A program made the translations under genes and the position numbers. This document shows positions 1 to 8,800 of a DNA stretch of 64,000 nt, piece by piece. The notes beneath the pieces were generated by a model. That model had not been told where the DNA came from and did not search any database. It saw nothing but the letters and a program-made list of their open reading frames with translations. The DNA comes from Chitinophagales bacterium (GTDB taxonomy: Bacteria; Bacteroidota; Bacteroidia; Chitinophagales; Chitinophagaceae): positions 83,584 to 147,583 of the forward strand of contig JAFLBM010000005.1 in assembly GCA_017303455.1 (NCBI GenBank), written 5' to 3'. Each line of letters starts with the position of its first letter. Position 1 is the first letter of the stretch.

Positions 1-2
1 TA

Positions 3-386
3 CTGGCCCCGACAGGGGATGAGTCACTGCAGGTGGAGGTACTTCAAAAACATTTGGTTGGCACTCTTACCAGTGATAAAACCGAGGCTATCGTTGTAAG
101 CTCGGAGGAAGAAGCAAAGAATTATAGTTGTGATCTCTTACTGACAACAACATTTACAAAGGTCAAACAGGCCAGTAAAGTGGGCAGTTTACTGAAGGCG
201 ATCAAAAACACCGATCCTTCTGCCGCTTCATCTTTCAATATTGAAACTTCACTGAAGCTCACCAGCGTAGCTGATGGTTCAAAAAGGGCCGAGGAAAAGG
301 TCTCGGGTAAATTTGATGGCAAGGCAGATGAAGCAGCGATGAAAGCATTGGATAAGGGGTGCGGACAATTACTTAAAGAACTATAA
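3..386 (+). CDS. Unidentified protein, 5' end outside window
   Basis: The reading frame is open from the left edge (first full codon at base 3) to a TAA at 386, so at least 127 residues are visible and the true start lies upstream. An internal GTG at 33 is not needed as a start because coding continues in front of it. The visible part is mostly polar, Lys/Ala/Ser/Thr-rich and ends KGCGQLLKEL; no membrane segment or known catalytic motif is seen. Two central cysteines are isolated. It converges on the OmpA-like gene with 56 bases between them. I do not recognise the family; the N-terminus would be needed. Confidence 0.6.
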   Translation: MAPTGDESLQVEVLQKHLVGTLTSDKTEAIVVSSEEEAKNYSCDLLLTTTFTKVKQASKVGSLLKAIKNTDPSAASSFNIETSLKLTSVADGSKRAEEKVSGKFDGKADEAAMKALDKGCGQLLKEL

Positions 387-442
387 CAAGTACACTATAT
401 ACCCTCCCGTTATATTTCAATGGTGAATGGCAGCAGGTTTTT

Positions 443-1705
443 TTATAATTTAATAAACTCCACTCTCCGGTTCAATGCTTTGTTAGACGGAGTGTCATTG
501 GCGGTTACAGGTTGTGTTTCTCCTTTGCCCTCTGTTTCAATACGGCTGGCATCAATGGCAAAAGATTTTACCAGTTCGTTCTTCACAGAAGCTGCCCGCC
601 GTTTGGAAAGATCGAGATTCGCTGCGTCTGCACCATCAGCATCTGTATGGCCAACGATTTTAATCTTGACAGCAGGATTCTCCGTAAGCACGGCTGCGAT
701 CTCTTTTAAGGTGGCATAGGAGGCTGGTTTCACCATGTCTTTATTCACATCGAAATAGATACCATAACTCACCAGTTTTCCCTCGGTGAGTAACTTGCTC
801 CGCATATCAGGGTTGCCGATTGCAATACGGATATTACTGACCATAGCGGCCCCTTCTTCAAAACGGATCCGGTCCATTTTAACAGTGGTCAGTGGAAAGG
901 CTTTGGGAAGATCGAAAATTTTTTGCTCATCCTGGTAAAGCCGTATCCTTGCTTTTTGCACCCAGACAGCAATATGATATTTTTTATTCTCCTCCTGGTA
1001 GTATTGCTGACCTTCTTTTGTACCGCTCAATCCCAGATCAGCACCTTCGTCACTATTTATATAGGTACGGTAACCGGTTCTTCCAAAATACTCACAACTG
1101 AAGAGGAAACCAGCTTTGCCCGGCACAGCTCCGTGATCGTATGATTTAGGATTGATACTTTGCAGCAGCCGGAAATCATAGCCCGCCATTCTTCCTTCTT
1201 CCCCTTTAATTGGAATGATGTCAAATTCAACCGTGTAATTATCCGGCAATTTTAATAATTCATCTGTCCAGATGGCTTCACGGGAAACAAATTTCATCCA
1301 GTGTCCGGGCAATAAATTGGTGGTAACGATTTCGGCGGATCCGTTGGTATTCCACAAGGCCGGGAAGTCGCCAATATTGTCCTGTCTGAAATCATCAAAG
1401 AAGATCACTTTTTCTCCGGGTACAAAATCGAATTTGGAGTAAGCAAGAAGAGATGGTACAGTATCCTGAACCGGCTTTTGTTCTGCATTTCCTGTTTTAA
1501 CAGGTGCTGGTTCTTTTGTTCCTTCCTGTGGCTCCTGTTTCTCTTTTTTGTCAAAGAGGCTGTCAACAGCTTGTTCGGTTTTCTTTTCGATTGCCTTGTT
1601 TGCTTTGCGTTCGAGAATTTTTTTGGGGTTAATGATCTGTGACTTTGCGTTGCTTGTTGTCATCAATAAACACACAGCAAGACCTATACATGTTACCGGG
1701 TTCAT
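443..1705 (-). CDS. OmpA-family exported protein with charged linker
   Basis: A 420-residue protein with an N-terminal signal peptide (about residues 1-22, ending NAKSQ). Residues 25-80 form a highly charged Lys/Glu stretch, likely a linker or coiled coil. Residues about 95-300 are beta-rich and resemble a jelly-roll sheet domain (inference). The last 110 residues are a clear OmpA-C peptidoglycan-binding domain, with YFDVNKD, IVGHTDADG, LSKRRAASV and LNRRVEFIKL. It probably anchors an envelope structure to peptidoglycan. It lies 47 bases downstream of the cytochrome c gene on the same strand and may be co-transcribed with it. Confidence 0.85.
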   Translation of the reverse strand: MNPVTCIGLAVCLLMTTSNAKSQIINPKKILERKANKAIEKKTEQAVDSLFDKKEKQEPQEGTKEPAPVKTGNAEQKPVQDTVPSLLAYSKFDFVPGEKVIFFDDFRQDNIGDFPALWNTNGSAEIVTTNLLPGHWMKFVSREAIWTDELLKLPDNYTVEFDIIPIKGEEGRMAGYDFRLLQSINPKSYDHGAVPGKAGFLFSCEYFGRTGYRTYINSDEGADLGLSGTKEGQQYYQEENKKYHIAVWVQKARIRLYQDEQKIFDLPKAFPLTTVKMDRIRFEEGAAMVSNIRIAIGNPDMRSKLLTEGKLVSYGIYFDVNKDMVKPASYATLKEIAAVLTENPAVKIKIVGHTDADGADAANLDLSKRRAASVKNELVKSFAIDASRIETEGKGETQPVTANDTPSNKALNRRVEFIKL

Positions 1706-1752
1706 ATAATAAGTTTAAAGCCTTAATTAAATGCGCCTTTAATCAACCGTTA

Positions 1753-2190
1753 TTATTTACCCGCATATGTCCGTACAAAATTCACCAGGTCACCGGGCAT
1801 TCTTGTTTTGCCAAAGGTGCCTTCGATGGCATCTTCATTGCCGGGTATTTTATTTTTAAAACCCGGCATATCTTTATGACCGGAGTAGATCTTATACAAT
1901 AATGCTCCGTCGGTCTGCTGCTGGAAGGCTGCAGTGGTAAAATCGGTCGGCGTATTATCCATCCTCAGTGCTCTTTTGCCATGTCCTTTTCCATCCATGC
2001 CATGACAAGACACACAATAAGTAATGTATAGCTCTTTCCCTGAACTGATGGATGATTCATCAGCCGGAACAGGGTTCTTTAATTTTTCATATTTCTCAGG
2101 TACTTTCCAGGGGTCTTCCTGCTGTAAGCTAAAGGACAGTGATACGGCCACTGTTATAAATAAGCCGGGTAGTAAGATTAATTTTTTCAT
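1753..2190 (-). CDS. Exported monohaem c-type cytochrome
   Basis: A 145-residue protein with a signal peptide (hydrophobic residues 4-21) followed by one class I cytochrome c domain. The haem motif is CVSCH (Cys59, Cys62, His63), and Met108 in HKDMPGF is the likely distal haem ligand. It should carry electrons in the periplasm; its partner is not evident here. The promoter region holds a Crp/Fnr-type dyad at 2264-2277 placed as expected for a class II activator, which suits a respiratory gene. The OmpA-like gene follows on the same strand. Confidence 0.9.
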   Translation of the reverse strand: MKKLILLPGLFITVAVSLSFSLQQEDPWKVPEKYEKLKNPVPADESSISSGKELYITYCVSCHGMDGKGHGKRALRMDNTPTDFTTAAFQQQTDGALLYKIYSGHKDMPGFKNKIPGNEDAIEGTFGKTRMPGDLVNFVRTYAGK

Positions 2191-2232
2191 TTGTTGTTGA
2201 ATTAATGTTCATCTGCTGAATTGAATCACGGG

Positions 2233-2277
2233 TAAAGTTATGATCGTGAGAAGCGGTGATATTATGACCTTCGTCAT
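2233..2277 (-). promoter_or_regulatory. Promoter with Crp/Fnr-type activator site for cytochrome c
   Basis: On the minus strand a -7-like element TAACTTTA (2240-2233) is preceded by a perfect dyad, ATGAC-N4-GTCAT (2264-2277). The dyad centre lies 37.5 bp from the 3' end of the -7 element, so about 42 bp from the expected transcription start. No TTG -33 element is seen at its usual place, as is typical of activator-dependent promoters. The dyad and spacing are read directly; the regulator family is inference. Confidence 0.5.
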
Positions 2278-2325
2278 TAAAAGATCATCCGTGCCTGTTT
2301 GTTATGCCGACAAATTTATCCTTAA

Positions 2326-2396
2326 TGATTGTCGTATACGACCTCCTGATTGTCGTAATTACACAGTTGCTGTATCAGCCGGATAACTGATATTTG
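2326..2396 (+). promoter_or_regulatory. Promoter with repeated GTCGTA operator before the AHSA1 gene
   Basis: TGATTGTCGTA occurs at 2326-2336 and again at 2347-2357, exactly 21 bp (two helical turns) apart. The first copy overlaps a 12-bp perfect palindrome GTCGTATACGAC (2331-2342). Immediately downstream is a Bacteroidota-type promoter: TTG at 2367-2369, a 19-bp spacer and GATATTTG at 2389-2396, 36 bases before the start codon. The repeats sit just upstream of the -33 element, where an activator would bind. Confidence 0.45.
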
Positions 2397-2432
2397 TGAC
2401 GGAAACAAAACATCAACGAAAACAATAAGGAA

Positions 2433-2861
2433 ATGGAAACACAAAACAAAACGATGCTGACAGTGGAATGTACTGTCAATGCTCCTGTTAGTACTGTATG
2501 GGAATACTGGACAAACCCGGTGCATATTATCCAATGGTGTACTGCTTCACCCGACTGGCATACTCCCCGTGCAGAAAATGACCTTCGTGTTGGCGGCCGG
2601 TTTGTAACCAGGATGGAAGCAAAGGATGGAAGTACGGGATTTGATTTCGGTGGAACCTATGATGCTGTAAAGGCCAATGAATATATTGAGTATACTATGG
2701 ATGATGACCGGAAAGCTAAAATTAATTTCATTGCTGAAGGCAGTTCCGTAAGAGTGGTGGAAAGCTTTGAAGCAGAGAATGCAAACCCGCTGGAAATGCA
2801 ACAATTCGGCTGGCAGGCTATCCTGGATAATTTTAAAAAACATACCGAAACGGCTAAATAA
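2433..2861 (+). CDS. AHSA1/SRPBCC-family protein
   Basis: A 142-residue single-domain protein of the START-like SRPBCC fold, AHSA1/YndB subgroup. The start is typical (VECTVNAPVSTVWEYWTNP), followed by the conserved GGRFVTRMEAKDGS segment and the C-terminal helix MQQFGWQAILDNFKKH. Such proteins bind hydrophobic ligands or act as Hsp90-activator-like folds; the ligand cannot be read from sequence. It is transcribed alone and divergently from the cytochrome gene, with its own operator-bearing promoter and a strong hairpin after the stop. Confidence 0.85.
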   Translation: METQNKTMLTVECTVNAPVSTVWEYWTNPVHIIQWCTASPDWHTPRAENDLRVGGRFVTRMEAKDGSTGFDFGGTYDAVKANEYIEYTMDDDRKAKINFIAEGSSVRVVESFEAENANPLEMQQFGWQAILDNFKKHTETAK

Positions 2862-2880
2862 CCCTTTAGCTTAATCCTGA

Positions 2881-2920
2881 CACAAGCCCGGAGCTCATAC
2901 TATTCCGGGCTTGTGCTTTG
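2881..2920 (+). terminator. 12-bp stem hairpin after the AHSA1 gene
   Basis: A perfect 12-bp inverted repeat pairs 2881-2892 with 2904-2915 around an 11-base loop, starting 20 bases after the AHSA1 stop codon. The T-run behind it is weak (CTTTG), so it may be an intrinsic terminator or an mRNA 3'-end stabiliser. Confidence 0.55.
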
Positions 2921-3000
2921 AGACAGCACGGGATGCGGTAAAAAGCATTTATTAAAGATTTGATTCTTTTAATGAACTTGCAGTCTTAAACCCGATTATT

Positions 3001-3906
3001 ATGTTTTTAATTGTACTGGGAATTATTTTATTGATCATTACCCCGCTTTTACTGAGACAGAACCCGGCCCTCGAAAAATTCAAACCGGTTAGCCGCCTGG
3101 TGGGAGTGGGCTTTATTATTATCGGGATCGTTGTTTCTTCGGTGAAACAGATCAACGCCGGTGAAGTGGGTGTAAAAGTATTGTTTGGCAGCATACAGCC
3201 CGAGGTACTGGGCAGTGGCCTTCACTTTGTGAATCCATTACTGGATATCAGGAAGATCGATGTAAAGACCCAGAACTATACCATGAGCGGCGTGAACGAT
3301 GAAGGTGAAAAAGCCGGTGATGATGCGATCAAAGTTTTGACCAGTGACGGACTGGAAGTAACGATTGACCTGACTGTACTTTATAAAGTGGTTTCAGGTG
3401 ATGCGCCCCGGTTATTACGGGAAACCGGCGATGACTACCGGGACAAGATCGTACGACCCATTACCCGGACTAAAATAAGGGATAATGCGGTTTATTACCA
3501 GGCTGTTGATCTTTTTGGCAATAAAAGGGACGAATTTCAGCAACGTATTTACAGGAGCATAGAAGAGGATTTTAAGAAACGGGGCCTGATGCTGGAACAG
3601 TTACTGGTAAGAAATATCACTCTTCCCAATTCGGTAAAAGCCTCCATTGAATCCAAAATCAATGCAGAGCAGGATGCCAAGAAAATGGAATTTGTGCTAC
3701 TGAAAGAAAAACAGGAAGCGGAACGGAAAAGGGTGGAGGCACAGGGTATTGCAGACTACCAGCGGATCATCAACACCGGTCTTACTGATCAGCAGTTACA
3801 ATATGAACAGATCAAAGCGATGAAAGAACTGGCATTGAGCACAAATGCAAAAGTGATCGTGATGGGAAAAGGAAATACGCCATTGATCATTGACGGGAAG
3901 CAATAA
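3001..3906 (+). CDS. Prohibitin-like SPFH/Band 7 membrane protein
   Basis: A 301-residue protein. Two hydrophobic segments (about residues 1-20 and 32-48) form the membrane anchor. The SPFH domain follows (VNAGEVGVKV-like start, LGSGLHFVNPLLD, then VTIDLTVLYKV), and then a charged helical region with KMEFVLLKEKQEAERKRVEAQG typical of prohibitin and flotillin coiled coils. The end, NTPLIIDGKQ, is also prohibitin-like. These proteins form ring scaffolds at membranes and often modulate FtsH-type proteases; no FtsH is encoded here. It is convergent with the helicase gene, 25 bases apart. Confidence 0.88.
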   Translation: MFLIVLGIILLIITPLLLRQNPALEKFKPVSRLVGVGFIIIGIVVSSVKQINAGEVGVKVLFGSIQPEVLGSGLHFVNPLLDIRKIDVKTQNYTMSGVNDEGEKAGDDAIKVLTSDGLEVTIDLTVLYKVVSGDAPRLLRETGDDYRDKIVRPITRTKIRDNAVYYQAVDLFGNKRDEFQQRIYRSIEEDFKKRGLMLEQLLVRNITLPNSVKASIESKINAEQDAKKMEFVLLKEKQEAERKRVEAQGIADYQRIINTGLTDQQLQYEQIKAMKELALSTNAKVIVMGKGNTPLIIDGKQ

Positions 3907-3931
3907 TGTGAATTATAAGGATCAGTAGCGA

Positions 3932-5755
3932 TTAAAGTTCAAATTCCCATACCGTTCTGTAGGTGCCGTGTTGCTCCACGTAGACCAGGAAAGCATTATA
4001 AAATGGATCCCCACCAATTGTAGCACTGTCGCCAATGACTATGAGTTGCTCTTTTGCCCGGGTGATGGCCACATTCATCCGGCGGTAATCTTTCAGGAAA
4101 CCAATATCGCCATCATCATTACTGCGCACCAGCGAAAGAATGATATTCTCTTTTTCCTGTCCCTGGAAACTATCAATAGTGCTGATGCGCATTTCTTTTG
4201 GAAGTTGTTCTTTTGCAGCAGTTACCTGGCCTGAATAGGGGGAAATAAAAGCGGTTTGTGTCGTATTCAACGCAGCATTCTCTATCAACTGCCTTACAAT
4301 ATTCAGTTCGCCTTCATTTTGCAAACTGGTTCCATCGGGACCATGCTTTTCATTGTAACCAGAACCGGCTGTGTCAATGAAGGTAAGATGGGCACCTGTA
4401 TCAGCGAGATGAGCAGCCGTTTGTAATAATCCATTGTAGAAATAATCACTGCTGAAACCGGCGATCGTTTGCCGCATCCGGTATTGTACATTCAGCAGGT
4501 GAATAGTATTTACTGTTGTAATAGCTGCTTCCAGGATGGAACGGTTAAAGCCGAGTTTCGCAGCTTCATTACTTAATACCGTTGGCGGGAGCTGCCAGTG
4601 GTCACCAGCCAGTACCATTTTATCAGCTAAAGGAAAAATGCACCAGGCGAGCGGTTCAATACATTGTCCTGCTTCATCAATCACCAGTGTTGCAAAATGC
4701 AGGTGATCAACACCCGCATCATACAGGCCAATGGGTGTGCCGGCGATTACCTGTGCTTCTTCAAATAACTTTTCTTCATTGTAGGCCTGTAGTTTTTTGA
4801 TCTCAGTCCTGATGTTCTTTACTTCTTTGAAAAGAAGATTACGTTGCTCCCGTTCAGCCTTTCCGAAACTGCGTTTGTATTTCAGGGCCATTTTCCGGAA
4901 TTCTTCCGCCCTTATTTTTAATTGTTTGATCTCCTTTAGCTGTTTACTGTTATTCAGTTTTCCTTCCGGGGTATGGGCAAAAATCGTTTCATCCACTTTA
5001 CTGGTATTGCCCACCCGCAGTAATTTAATTCCCTGCCCGATCAAAGCTTTAGCAATATTATCTACTGCTGTATTACTCGGAGCAGATACCAATACTTTTT
5101 CACCTGCTTTAACAAGTTGAACAATGGCTTCTACCAGTGTGGTTGTTTTACCCGTGCCTGGCGGGCCATGCACAATCGTTATTTGTTCGTTCTGCATAAT
5201 CGCCGTAACGGCCTGTTGCTGGCTGTTATTCAAATCATGGTTGCGGAAGCTGGTAGTATTAACTCCTGATAATCCCTTTGCAGTAATAGGATTTCCATGC
5301 AGTTGCTCAAATAGTTTGAATAATGGTTTATTATTCTCCAGTTCATTCAATACTTTTTTCATGATGCTGGTTGTCCGGGTATCCGGGGCCAGTTTGATAC
5401 CCACGCCATCGTCTTCGATCCAATCCGGGAAATCGGGAGCAAACAAACGGAATTCTCCATTCTTACCGTCAAGGCTGATCAAAACGCCTTTTACCGGTTC
5501 TTCACCGGTAATAAAACATTCAATGGCGGCACCATCCCTGAAGAGATTGGTTTCCGGAGGGAAACTGAGTTTGAAACTGATCTCCGGGTAGTCAGCATAA
5601 CCAAAACTTCGCCTTGTAACAATAATGGGATGCAGGGCTAAACCTTCCGCTTTGAGTTGTTTCAACGTATGAGCCTGGTCCAGTTTATAGCGATTGGCCT
5701 GTTCCTTTTCTTCCAGGTCAATACATTTTATCAGCAGTTGGACATGAGGATGCAT
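3932..5755 (-). CDS. Superfamily 1 helicase, IGHMBP2/UPF1-like
   Basis: A 607-residue protein if started at the ATG at 5753-5755 (MHPHVQLLIK). The frame extends 26 codons further upstream, but that extension lacks family character and would run into the promoter region of the next gene. An N-terminal beta-barrel of about 170 residues precedes the helicase core: Walker A GPPGTGKTTT, Walker B VIDEAGQ, motif III LAGDHWQLPP, motif V STIDSFQGQEKE and motif VI YRRMNVAITRAKEQL. All core motifs are intact, so it should be an active 5'-3' RNA or DNA helicase. It is a single gene divergent from the WD40-caspase gene. Confidence 0.92.
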   Translation of the reverse strand: MHPHVQLLIKCIDLEEKEQANRYKLDQAHTLKQLKAEGLALHPIIVTRRSFGYADYPEISFKLSFPPETNLFRDGAAIECFITGEEPVKGVLISLDGKNGEFRLFAPDFPDWIEDDGVGIKLAPDTRTTSIMKKVLNELENNKPLFKLFEQLHGNPITAKGLSGVNTTSFRNHDLNNSQQQAVTAIMQNEQITIVHGPPGTGKTTTLVEAIVQLVKAGEKVLVSAPSNTAVDNIAKALIGQGIKLLRVGNTSKVDETIFAHTPEGKLNNSKQLKEIKQLKIRAEEFRKMALKYKRSFGKAEREQRNLLFKEVKNIRTEIKKLQAYNEEKLFEEAQVIAGTPIGLYDAGVDHLHFATLVIDEAGQCIEPLAWCIFPLADKMVLAGDHWQLPPTVLSNEAAKLGFNRSILEAAITTVNTIHLLNVQYRMRQTIAGFSSDYFYNGLLQTAAHLADTGAHLTFIDTAGSGYNEKHGPDGTSLQNEGELNIVRQLIENAALNTTQTAFISPYSGQVTAAKEQLPKEMRISTIDSFQGQEKENIILSLVRSNDDGDIGFLKDYRRMNVAITRAKEQLIVIGDSATIGGDPFYNAFLVYVEQHGTYRTVWEFEL

Positions 5756-5862
5756 AGCCCGGAAGATAGGGAGGAAAGCGGTATTAAAAAAAGTGTATCT
5801 TCTGCTGGCCTCCGGCAGGGCAGGAAAAATCAATTATTAATTATAACTTTTCTGAAAGTTTT

Positions 5863-8800
5863 ATGTTCATCACCCAACGAATCGTTTTTATTCTTTTGTA
5901 CTGGCTGCCTGCCTGCAGTTCTGTTTTGGGGCAGGAGCCAAAACTGGTATTACCGATCGGGCATACCGGTGCGGTTAACTATTCCCAGTTCAGCCCCGAT
6001 GGAAAGAAGATTGTTACGGTTTCCGCTGATAAGACCGTTAAAATATGGGATGTGCTTACCGGCTCCATGATGGCCGATCTGAAAAAGCACAGGGCGGAAG
6101 TCAAAACTGCACAGTTCAGTGCCGATGGAAAAAAAGTGGTGACGGCATCGAATGACAGCACGGCTAAAATATGGGATGCTGTTTCCGGTAAATTATTAAT
6201 TGACCTGAAAGACCATCATGATTTTGTTACCACCGCCAGTTTCAATCCTTCGGGAGAGAAAATAGTAACAACTTCTTTTGACAGCACAGCCATTATCTGG
6301 GAAGCCGCAACAGGTAAATTATTATTCCGGCTCAAAGGCCATACAGATGGTTTACTATCTGCCCAGTTTAGCCCCGATGGCAAAAAAATTGTGACTGCTT
6401 CGGGTGATAAAACTGCCAAAATATGGGATGCTGAAAATGGAGCATTGCTGTTGAATCTCCCCGGTCACCAGGATTTTGTATGGTTTGCCCAATACAGCCC
6501 CGATGGTAAAAAGATCGTTACGGTTTCCTTTGATAAAACAGCCAAAATCTGGGATGCCAATAAGGGAACATTGCTGGCCGACCTGAAAGGACATACAGAT
6601 GCTGTTACATCAGCCCAGTTCAGCCCGGATGGAACTAAATTGGTAACGGCATCAGGTGATAAAACAGCAAGGTTATGGAATACAGTTACCGGTTCACTGT
6701 TGTTCATACTGAAGCAACACACCGGCATAGTGAATGCAGCCCGTTTCAGCCCGGATGGAACCAGGATCGTTACAGCTTCGGATGATTTCACCGCAGTGGT
6801 TTGGGATGTAATGACAGGAAAAGTTATTACGGAATTCCAGCACCAGTTTCATATCAATGCAGCCACCTTCAGCCCGGATGGAACAAAGATCGTCACCTCA
6901 GGGGCAGATAATTCGGCTATCATCTGGGATGTTGCTTCCGGAAAAATATTGGTTGACCTGCTGGGACATAGTTCCTTTGTCAGCCTGGCCCAATACAGCC
7001 CTGATCAGAAAGAGATCATCACGGCTTCAGCGGATGGAACAGTACGCATATGGGATGCCGCTACCGGTTCTCTCTTCAATGTATTAGCGGCCCACAACGG
7101 AATGTTACTTTCTGCGCAATACAGTCCTGCCTGTGCCGCTGATCCGGAAGGCGGCAGAAAATTCGTCACAGCATCGATTGATTCAACAGCAAGGGTCTGG
7201 GATAACACGAACGGGAAACTCTTATTCATCTTAAAACATAAAAACATTGTCCGCTTTGCCAGCTTTAGTCCTGATGCCCGGAAAGTGGTGACGGCTTCTG
7301 CTGATAAGTCCATTAAAATTTGGAGTGCCTTATCCGGTAAATTATTGTCAGACATCCGGGGGCATAAAGAGACGGTGCTGTCAGCAAAATTCAGCCCGGA
7401 TGGTAAAAAAATTATCAGCACCTCTGAAGATATGACGACCCGTATATGGGATGCAGCTACTGGAAAACAACTCTTCAGCGGGCAAGGCGATTTTGAAGAT
7501 ATGTATGATGCGTCCTTCAGCCCGGATGGCAAATATGTGGTCACTACCTCCGGGTTTATTGATTGTGTTGTATTCAATGTGGCGGCTAAAACCAAATTGT
7601 TTTACCTGGAAGGGCATGATGATATTATTTATACCTGTGTATACAGCCCGGATGGAAAGAAGATACTTACCGCTTCAAAAGATAATACGGCAAAAATCTG
7701 GGATGCACTTACCGGCAAAGAACTTATCACCCTGACCGGGCATGAAGGAGAAGTAACTTCGGCAGCTTTTAGTCCGGATGGTAAAAAAATTGTCACCACT
7801 TCCAGCGATAATACCTGCAAAATCTGGAATAGTGTAAACGGAGAGCTGCTGTACACTTTTATTGGTATTGATTATGACGACTACCTGGTGGTGGATAAGT
7901 ACAACAGGTATGATGGCAGCCAGGCGGCCAGAGGACTTTTATACTTCAATTGTGCCGGGGAAGTGATCGAGCTGGACCAGGTGAAAGACCAGTTATGGGT
8001 GCCGGGACTTGCTGAACGTATAAATAAAGGAGAGGCGATCTATGCAAAGACCCTGGCAGAACTGAATATCTTTAACCTGACGCCCGAAGTACAGGATATC
8101 AGCACCGGGAAAGAAGAATATCACTTTAGTATCAAACTGCGCAAAGGAGGGTTGGGAGACGTATTGGTATTTGTAAATGGAATCGAAGCGAAGCATTACA
8201 ATCCAGCCCAGTTGAAAAAGAACGGCGACGCCTATGAACTCATCATCAGCCATGCAGAACTTCATGATTATTTTATACCCGGTAAAGAAAACCCGGTTAC
8301 AGTAAGAGCCTATACATCAGATAATGTTATTTCCTCCCGCGGGGTGATCGTTACTGTTGACCAGACAAAGGAAACGGCAGTTGTACCTAACCTGTATGCA
8401 GTGATGGTAGGTGTCAGTGATTATAAGGGGGATGAGCTCGATCTGAAATATGCTGCCAAAGATGCCACCGATATTTCGGCTGCTGTTGGGAATACGGCCA
8501 AAAAATTACTGAATACAGATGGCAAAGAGCATGTATTCATGTATAACCTGACCACGGATGCCAGCCGCTACCAGCTGCCGGAGAAGAACAGTATTAAAAA
8601 ACTATTGGAAGAGATCGGTAAAAAAGCAACGGCCAATGATATCCTGCTGATCTTTTTTGCGGGGCATGGGGTGATGTCGGGGCAGGCTGATCAAAAGCAA
8701 TTTTATTTTCTTACGGCGGATGCTTCCACACTTTCTTCATCAGGTGCTGTATCAGATGTGGGCATCAGTACAAACGAACTCACTGACTGGATCAACCCCC

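Noticed and set aside
420..719. 99-codon plus-strand frame
   Set aside because: It lies wholly antisense to the conserved OmpA domain; no start signal or family likeness.
5124..5591. 155-codon plus-strand frame
   Set aside because: Antisense to the helicase Walker A region, Ser-rich complement of coding sequence; not a gene.
5756..5833. Upstream start for the helicase
   Set aside because: The extra 26 residues do not resemble the family and run into the promoter region of the WD40-caspase gene.
5979..7856. Several long minus-strand frames (up to 196 codons) under the WD40 region
   Set aside because: They mirror the WD40 repeats, share the same periodic text among themselves and have no start context; they are artefacts of a repeated coding sequence.
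5962..7866. CRISPR-like or satellite DNA repeat
   Set aside because: The period is about 126 bases, divisible by three, with codon-level variation and no spacers; these are protein repeats.
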